Below are positions 5,200 through 7,727 of a DNA stretch of 7,727 bases, in pieces. A model generated the notes under the pieces. That model worked only from the letters and a program-made list of their open reading frames with translations, was not told where the DNA came from and did no database searches. The translations under genes were made by a program, and so were the position numbers. Position 1 is the first letter of the stretch, and each line of letters begins with the position of its first letter. This DNA is from an uncultured Eubacteriales bacterium. Lineage in GTDB: Bacteria > Bacillota > Clostridia > Christensenellales > Aristaeellaceae. Location: the NCBI GenBank assembly GCA_902782795.1, contig CACZOT010000183.1, positions 1 through 7,727 on the forward strand. Direction: 5' to 3'.

Positions 5200-6303
5200 T
5201 CACTCCTCGTCGTCGAGATCGTCTTCGTCCTCGTCGTCGGCCTCTTCAGGGGCCTCGGGGACGTCGATATTCCCAGCCTGGAACTCGCTGCGGACCATGT
5301 CCTCGATCTCGTCGAGGATCTCGGGATGCTCGTTCAGGTAGACGCGGGTGTTCTCTCGGCCCTGGGCGATGCGCTGGTCCTTATAGGAGAACCAGGAGCC
5401 GCTCTTTTTGATGATGTCGCGCTCGATGGCGATATCGAGCAGGCCGGCGGAGCGGGAGACGCCCTCGCCGAACATCATATCCACCAGGCAGGTCTTGAAC
5501 GGCGGCGCCACCTTGTTCTTGACGACCTTGATCTTGGTGCGGTAGCCGATGATGTTGCTGCCTTCCTTGATGGGCTCGCCGCGGCGGATATCCAGGCGGA
5601 TGGTGGCGTAGAACTTGAGCGCCTTGCCGCCGGTGGTGGTCTCCGGGTTGCCGTAGGCGATGCCGACCTTCTCGCGCAGCTGGTTGATGAAGATGACCAC
5701 GGCGTTCGTCTTGGCGATGACGCCGGTCAGCTTGCGCAGAGCCTGGGACATCAGGCGCGCCTGCAGGCCGACATGGCTGTCGCCCATGTCGCCCTCGATC
5801 TCCGCCTTGGGGACGAGCGCGGCCACCGAGTCCACCACCACGATATCGATCGCGCCGGAGCGGACCAGCTCTTCGGTGATATCCAGGGCCTGCTCGCCGT
5901 TGTCCGGCTGCGCCACGTACAGCTCGTCTATATCCACGCCCAGCTTCTTGGCGTAGACCGGGTCCAGCGCGTGCTCCGCGTCGATAAAGGCCGCGGTGCC
6001 GCCCATCTTCTGGGCCTCGGCCACCGCGTGCAGGGCGATGGTCGTCTTACCGGAGGACTCCGGCCCGTAGATCTCGATGATGCGCCCGCGCGGGAAGCCG
6101 CCCACGCCCAGCGTGAAATCCAGGCGCATGATGCCCGTGGGGATCACGTCCACCTGCGTGTTGGCGCTATCGCCCAGCTTCATCAGCGAGCCCTTGCCGA
6201 AATCCTTTTCGATCTTGCTCAGCGCCACTTCCAGCGCCTTTTTGCGCTCGTCGCCGAATTTCTGCGTCGCGATCGGCTTATCCTTTTTCTTGTCGGCAGC
6301 CAT
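5200..6303 (-). CDS. recA: Recombinase RecA
   Basis: This is the ATP-dependent DNA strand-exchange protein that drives homologous recombination and acts as co-protease for LexA. It is 367 residues, slightly longer than the family norm because of its tail. The Walker A loop GPESSGKT is at 80-87, FIDAEHALDP at 106-115 carries the catalytic glutamate (E110), and the Walker B strand VVVDS is at 155-159. NQLREKVG is at 207-214, and the DNA-binding loop 2 region GNPETTTGGKALKFYA is at 218-233. The C-terminal 20 residues are almost all Asp/Glu (from about 352), a stronger version of the acidic tail that damps DNA binding in known RecA proteins. The start is set by GGAGGG (6310-6315) 6 nt from the ATG and by the usual lysine-rich N-terminus. 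No recX, cinA or rny neighbour is in the window. A 7-bp hairpin (5191-5197 with 5203-5209) straddles the stop codon. Confidence 0.99.
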   Translation of the reverse strand: MAADKKKDKPIATQKFGDERKKALEVALSKIEKDFGKGSLMKLGDSANTQVDVIPTGIMRLDFTLGVGGFPRGRIIEIYGPESSGKTTIALHAVAEAQKMGGTAAFIDAEHALDPVYAKKLGVDIDELYVAQPDNGEQALDITEELVRSGAIDIVVVDSVAALVPKAEIEGDMGDSHVGLQARLMSQALRKLTGVIAKTNAVVIFINQLREKVGIAYGNPETTTGGKALKFYATIRLDIRRGEPIKEGSNIIGYRTKIKVVKNKVAPPFKTCLVDMMFGEGVSRSAGLLDIAIERDIIKKSGSWFSYKDQRIAQGRENTRVYLNEHPEILDEIEDMVRSEFQAGNIDVPEAPEEADDEDEDDLDDEE

Positions 6304-6340
6304 GTGCGTCCCTCCATGCGTTCATTTCTCGTATGGGAAG

Positions 6341-6369
6341 ATTATAACACAAACCCGGGCCCCGCGCCA
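6341..6369 (-). promoter_or_regulatory. recA promoter with extended -10
   Basis: On the minus strand TGT-TATAAT (6341-6349) is a perfect extended -10. The hexamer 17 bp upstream (6364-6369, TGGCGC) is a weak -35. The predicted start, near 6334, leaves a leader of about 30 nt with the GGAGGG ribosome binding site. I looked for a Gram-positive LexA box (GAAC-N4-GTTC) between 6304 and 6410 and did not find one. Confidence 0.7.
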
Positions 6370-6374
6370 GAGGG

Positions 6375-6404
6375 GCGCATGTTAAAATACGCATTTTGGT
6401 GCGC
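6375..6404. repeat. Interrupted palindrome between the membrane-protein gene and recA
   Basis: Outer arms gcgca (6375-6379) and tgcgc (6400-6404) enclose inner arms aaaat (6384-6388) and atttt (6393-6397), with a 4-nt centre. It starts one base after the stop codon of the upstream gene and lies just upstream of the recA -35. No T-tract follows in the direction of transcription, so it is a poor terminator. It could be an RNA 3' end structure or a regulator site for recA. Confidence 0.4.
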
Positions 6405-6405
6405 A

Positions 6406-7727
6406 TCATTCCGAGGCCGTTCTGCGCGCCTCCAGACCCGCCGCCAAGGCCAGCGCCAGGAACACGGCGGGCGTGGTCTCCGGCTGGGCGATGTTGAAGA
6501 CGGACTGCGCCAGGTGCGCGCACAGGGCCACGAACAAAGCGAAACCCGCCGCGCTCTCCCTGGCCCGCCAGGCCGAGTGCAGCGCCGCCCCGACCAGTAC
6601 GAGATAGCCCGCCAGCCCCGCCGCTCCCACGGTGATGAGCAGCTGCAGCAGCTCGTTGTGGGCGTTGTCGAAGAGGATGCCGGTGAGGGAGACCATCTCG
6701 TCGTAGCACTTCTCCACCAGGAGCGGCCGGAGGCTGTCCGGCCCCACGCCGAAGATCTTCCGCAGGGGCGGCAGCTCCCGCCAGAGCGCGGCCGTCTTGC
6801 GCCAGATGAAGCCCCGGAAGGTGCCCCAGTTGGCGTCCATGCGCAGCGCCGCGAGGGGCGGTTCGGCCTCGGGGGCGATCCAGGTATAATACACGATCAG
6901 CCCCGCCGCCGCGATTGCCGCCAGCGCCGCCAGGACGACCGCCGCCTTCTGCGCCCGCCGCAGCCCTCTGACCAACGCGGGCCGCTCGGGCAGGAGCATG
7001 AGCGCCGCAGCCAGCCCCAACAGGACGAGACCGCCCGCGATCATCGCAACAGGCGCGCGCAGGAGCGTGCGGGCGATGGAATCGTACAGCTCCATATAGT
7101 ACCCGCGCCGGAGGATGAGCGCCCGGCGCAGCAGGAAGGTCGCCAGGCACGCCGAGCCCGGCAGGAGGAGGATCCGCCCCGCGTCCCTCTGGCTGCGGCA
7201 GGGGACGGCCACGACGGCCACGCCCAGCGCGGCCATGCCTACCATGCCGCTTTCCGAGCGCGCCGCGAGCACGCCCATCCAGCACAGGTCGAACGCGGCC
7301 AGAAAGAGCCAGCGCCGCCCGCTCTCCAGGCGCAGGAAGAGCCCTGCGGCCAGGGCGGCGATCAGGCACAGGTAGGCGCTGAAGAAGTTGATGTTGCCGA
7401 TGGTGGAGATGAAATCGTTCCGGTAGACGGTCTGGAGCGACTGCACGTAAAACCCCAGGGGATCGTACCCCAGGAAGTTCAGGACGCCCAGCGCCGCGCA
7501 GACGGAACCGCTCGCGACCAGCGCCGTCTCGATCCAGCGCGCGGCGCGGCCCTCCTCCAGCGCGGCGGAGGCGCGCAGGCCCAGGGCGAAGAGGATCGAA
7601 AGGCTCAGATAGAACCAGCCCCCCGCGCAGCGGCCGCCGCTGCCCGTCCAGGCGGCGAGGCGGTCCCCCGCCAGGCACGTGGAGACGAGCGCCGCGACGG
7701 TCAGCGCGCCCATGCCGATCTCCGCCA
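6406..7727 (-). CDS. O-antigen ligase / Wzy-type polymerase family membrane protein (5' end outside window)
   Basis: A polytopic membrane protein with roughly ten hydrophobic segments and the marks of the O-antigen ligase (Wzy_C) family. These are STIGNINFFSAYL (103-115, numbered from the ATG at 7713), ARSESGMVGM (151-160), a long extracytoplasmic stretch (about 280-350) with IWRKTAALW and FGVGPDSLRP, then NAHNELLQLLITVGAAGLAGY (350-370) leading into the last helices. The family joins or polymerises lipid-linked glycans on the outer face of the membrane. In a Gram-positive cell this suggests capsule, wall-glycan or glycoprotein assembly; the substrate is unknown. The frame stays open through the right edge. 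The ATG at 7713 has a GGAG 6 nt upstream, but family members usually have two or more further N-terminal helices, so I think the true start lies beyond the window. It is 103 bp upstream of recA on the same strand. Confidence 0.82.
   Translation of the reverse strand, partial: AEIGMGALTVAALVSTCLAGDRLAAWTGSGGRCAGGWFYLSLSILFALGLRASAALEEGRAARWIETALVASGSVCAALGVLNFLGYDPLGFYVQSLQTVYRNDFISTIGNINFFSAYLCLIAALAAGLFLRLESGRRWLFLAAFDLCWMGVLAARSESGMVGMAALGVAVVAVPCRSQRDAGRILLLPGSACLATFLLRRALILRRGYYMELYDSIARTLLRAPVAMIAGGLVLLGLAAALMLLPERPALVRGLRRAQKAAVVLAALAAIAAAGLIVYYTWIAPEAEPPLAALRMDANWGTFRGFIWRKTAALWRELPPLRKIFGVGPDSLRPLLVEKCYDEMVSLTGILFDNAHNELLQLLITVGAAGLAGYLVLVGAALHSAWRARESAAGFALFVALCAHLAQSVFNIAQPETTPAVFLALALAAGLEARRTASE

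Noticed and set aside
6278..7678. A 466-codon minus-strand frame overlapping the membrane-protein gene and the recA start
   Set aside because: The translation is Pro/Arg/Gly-rich with no membrane helices or motifs, while the frame ending at 6406 shows clear O-antigen ligase motifs. It also runs into recA in the wrong frame.

Overview
The window looks like an ordinary chromosomal segment from a GC-rich (roughly 60-65% G+C by eye) Gram-positive, Clostridia-like bacterium. The pointers are strong GGAGG-type ribosome binding sites, sigma-A-type promoters, a Firmicutes-style secreted SH3/NlpC-P60 wall hydrolase, ammonia-dependent asparagine synthetase AsnA, and a RecA with a very acidic C-terminal tail. 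The exact lineage (for example Oscillospirales or Christensenellales) is inference and cannot be fixed from this sequence.

Layout, left to right. Positions 1-311 hold no credible gene; they contain a perfect 18-bp-stem hairpin at the edge, a second folded GC-rich block, and a good promoter. Next come a CaCA-family (YrbG-like) Na+/Ca2+ exchanger (312-1274, +), a modular multi-hairpin intergenic element with a terminator (about 1281-1475), and asnA (1476-2498, -). A divergent, locally AT-rich intergenic region (2499-2771) carries an asnA promoter on one strand and the promoter of the next gene on the other. It is followed by a large secreted cell-wall hydrolase with five SH3-like repeats, two peptidoglycan-binding modules and an NlpC/P60 catalytic domain (2772-4961, +). 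A second copy of the multi-hairpin element with a strong terminator lies at about 4972-5187, then recA (5200-6303, -) with its own promoter. The window ends inside an O-antigen ligase/Wzy-type polytopic membrane protein (6406 to the right edge, -).

The genes do not form one pathway. They make two convergent pairs (exchanger/asnA and hydrolase/recA), and each convergent junction is filled by a copy of the same hairpin-rich repeat. The repeat shows base-pair-preserving differences between copies and swapped or missing modules, and it is the most interesting non-coding signal here. I see no CRISPR array, transposase, phage gene, defence system or other clearly new multi-gene system in this window.
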